From: Alphaproteobacteria bacterium
Lineage (GTDB): Bacteria; Pseudomonadota; Alphaproteobacteria; RF32; CAG-239
Direction: 5' to 3'
NCBI GenBank assembly: GCA_017445475.1
Contig: JAFSUB010000027.1
Span: 1-33,127 of the forward strand
Length of the DNA stretch: 33,127 nucleotides
The notes below the pieces were generated by a model, which worked only from the letters and a program-made list of their open reading frames with translations, made no database searches and was not told the DNA's origin. Each line of letters starts with the position of its first letter. Position 1 is the stretch's first letter. This document shows, piece after piece, positions 32,938 to 33,127 of this stretch. The position numbers and the translations under genes were made by a program.

Positions 32938-33127
32938 TTACTTTAAGATTTTGGAAACGACACCTGCACCAACCGTATGTCCCCCTTCACGAATAGCAAA
33001 GCGCAAGCCTTCGTTCATCGCAATCGGGTGAATAAGTTTTGCCGTCATCGTTACGTTGTCGCCGGGCATAACCATTTCCGTGCCCGCCGGCAATTCAATC
33101 GAACCCGTAACGTCTGTCGTTCTGAAA
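32938..33127 (-). CDS. tuf: Elongation factor Tu, C-terminal 63 codons including stop (runs off the right edge)
   Basis: EF-Tu delivers aminoacyl-tRNA to the ribosome. The visible reading frame gives the domain III end [37 protein letters not shown] and [20 protein letters not shown], finishing SKILK, an unmistakable EF-Tu C-terminus. The usual GGRTVGAG reads GGHTVGAG. The upstream part lies outside the window. No rpsJ follows it; instead there is a hairpin-rich spacer, so this copy is not followed by the S10 operon. Confidence 0.96.
   Translation of the reverse strand, partial: FRTTDVTGSIELPAGTEMVMPGDNVTMTAKLIHPIAMNEGLRFAIREGGHTVGAGVVSKILK

Overview
The window reads as an ordinary chromosome segment from a Gram-negative, rod-shaped, fermentative bacterium, most likely an alphaproteobacterium of an anaerobic, host-associated type. 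The evidence for this is alphaproteobacterial-looking LepA, NrdR (start MKCPFCG) and AccB/AccC, LpxA for lipid A synthesis, a complete mreB-mreC-mreD-mrdA-rodA elongation operon, and an anaerobic energy set made of pyruvate phosphate dikinase and a three-subunit NADH-linked [FeFe] hydrogenase. The species cannot be named from sequence alone. No rRNA, tRNA, CRISPR array, phage or insertion sequence was recognised.

Layout. 1-0.8 kb: end of a minus-strand operon (unknown protein, GNAT acetyltransferase). 0.9-4.0 kb: lepA and two orphan genes. 4.1-9.6 kb: rod-shape and septation-independent wall synthesis (mreBCD, PBP2, RodA). 9.6-10.4 kb: a lipoprotein and a small orphan gene. 10.4-13.1 kb: ppdK on the minus strand. 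13.3-15.7 kb: small lipoproteins and orphan genes, each with its own promoter and hairpin terminator. 15.66-16.10 kb: two tandem, covarying structured RNAs on the minus strand. 16.2-19.3 kb: lpxA, two exported proteins of unknown function and a serine acetyltransferase. 19.4-22.7 kb: alpha/beta hydrolase, accB-accC and a membrane protein. 22.7-25.0 kb: a U32-family Fe-S protein. 25.1-29.0 kb: hydC-hydB-hydA operon, minus strand. 29.2-32.6 kb: murF-nrdR-nusB-def and a small nitroreductase. 32.6-33.1 kb: hairpin-rich spacer and the 3' end of tuf.

How the genes fit together. PpdK would interconvert PEP and pyruvate, and the hydrogenase would dispose of NADH electrons as H2, a typical fermentation pairing. 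AccB/AccC feed malonyl-CoA to lipids, LpxA starts lipid A, MurF finishes the peptidoglycan precursor, and PBP2/RodA with MreBCD insert it in the side wall. Several usual clusters are broken up: lpxA is alone, murF is outside a dcw cluster, and nrdR abuts nusB with no riboflavin genes between.

The most unusual signals are non-coding. First, two tandem copies of a three-way-junction-like RNA, with paired compensatory base changes, conserved promoters and terminators; one copy has an extra module complementary to its own loop. Second, a promoter plus Shine-Dalgarno-less leader shared by four unrelated orphan genes. Third, two related hairpins with identical U-rich tails downstream of tuf.
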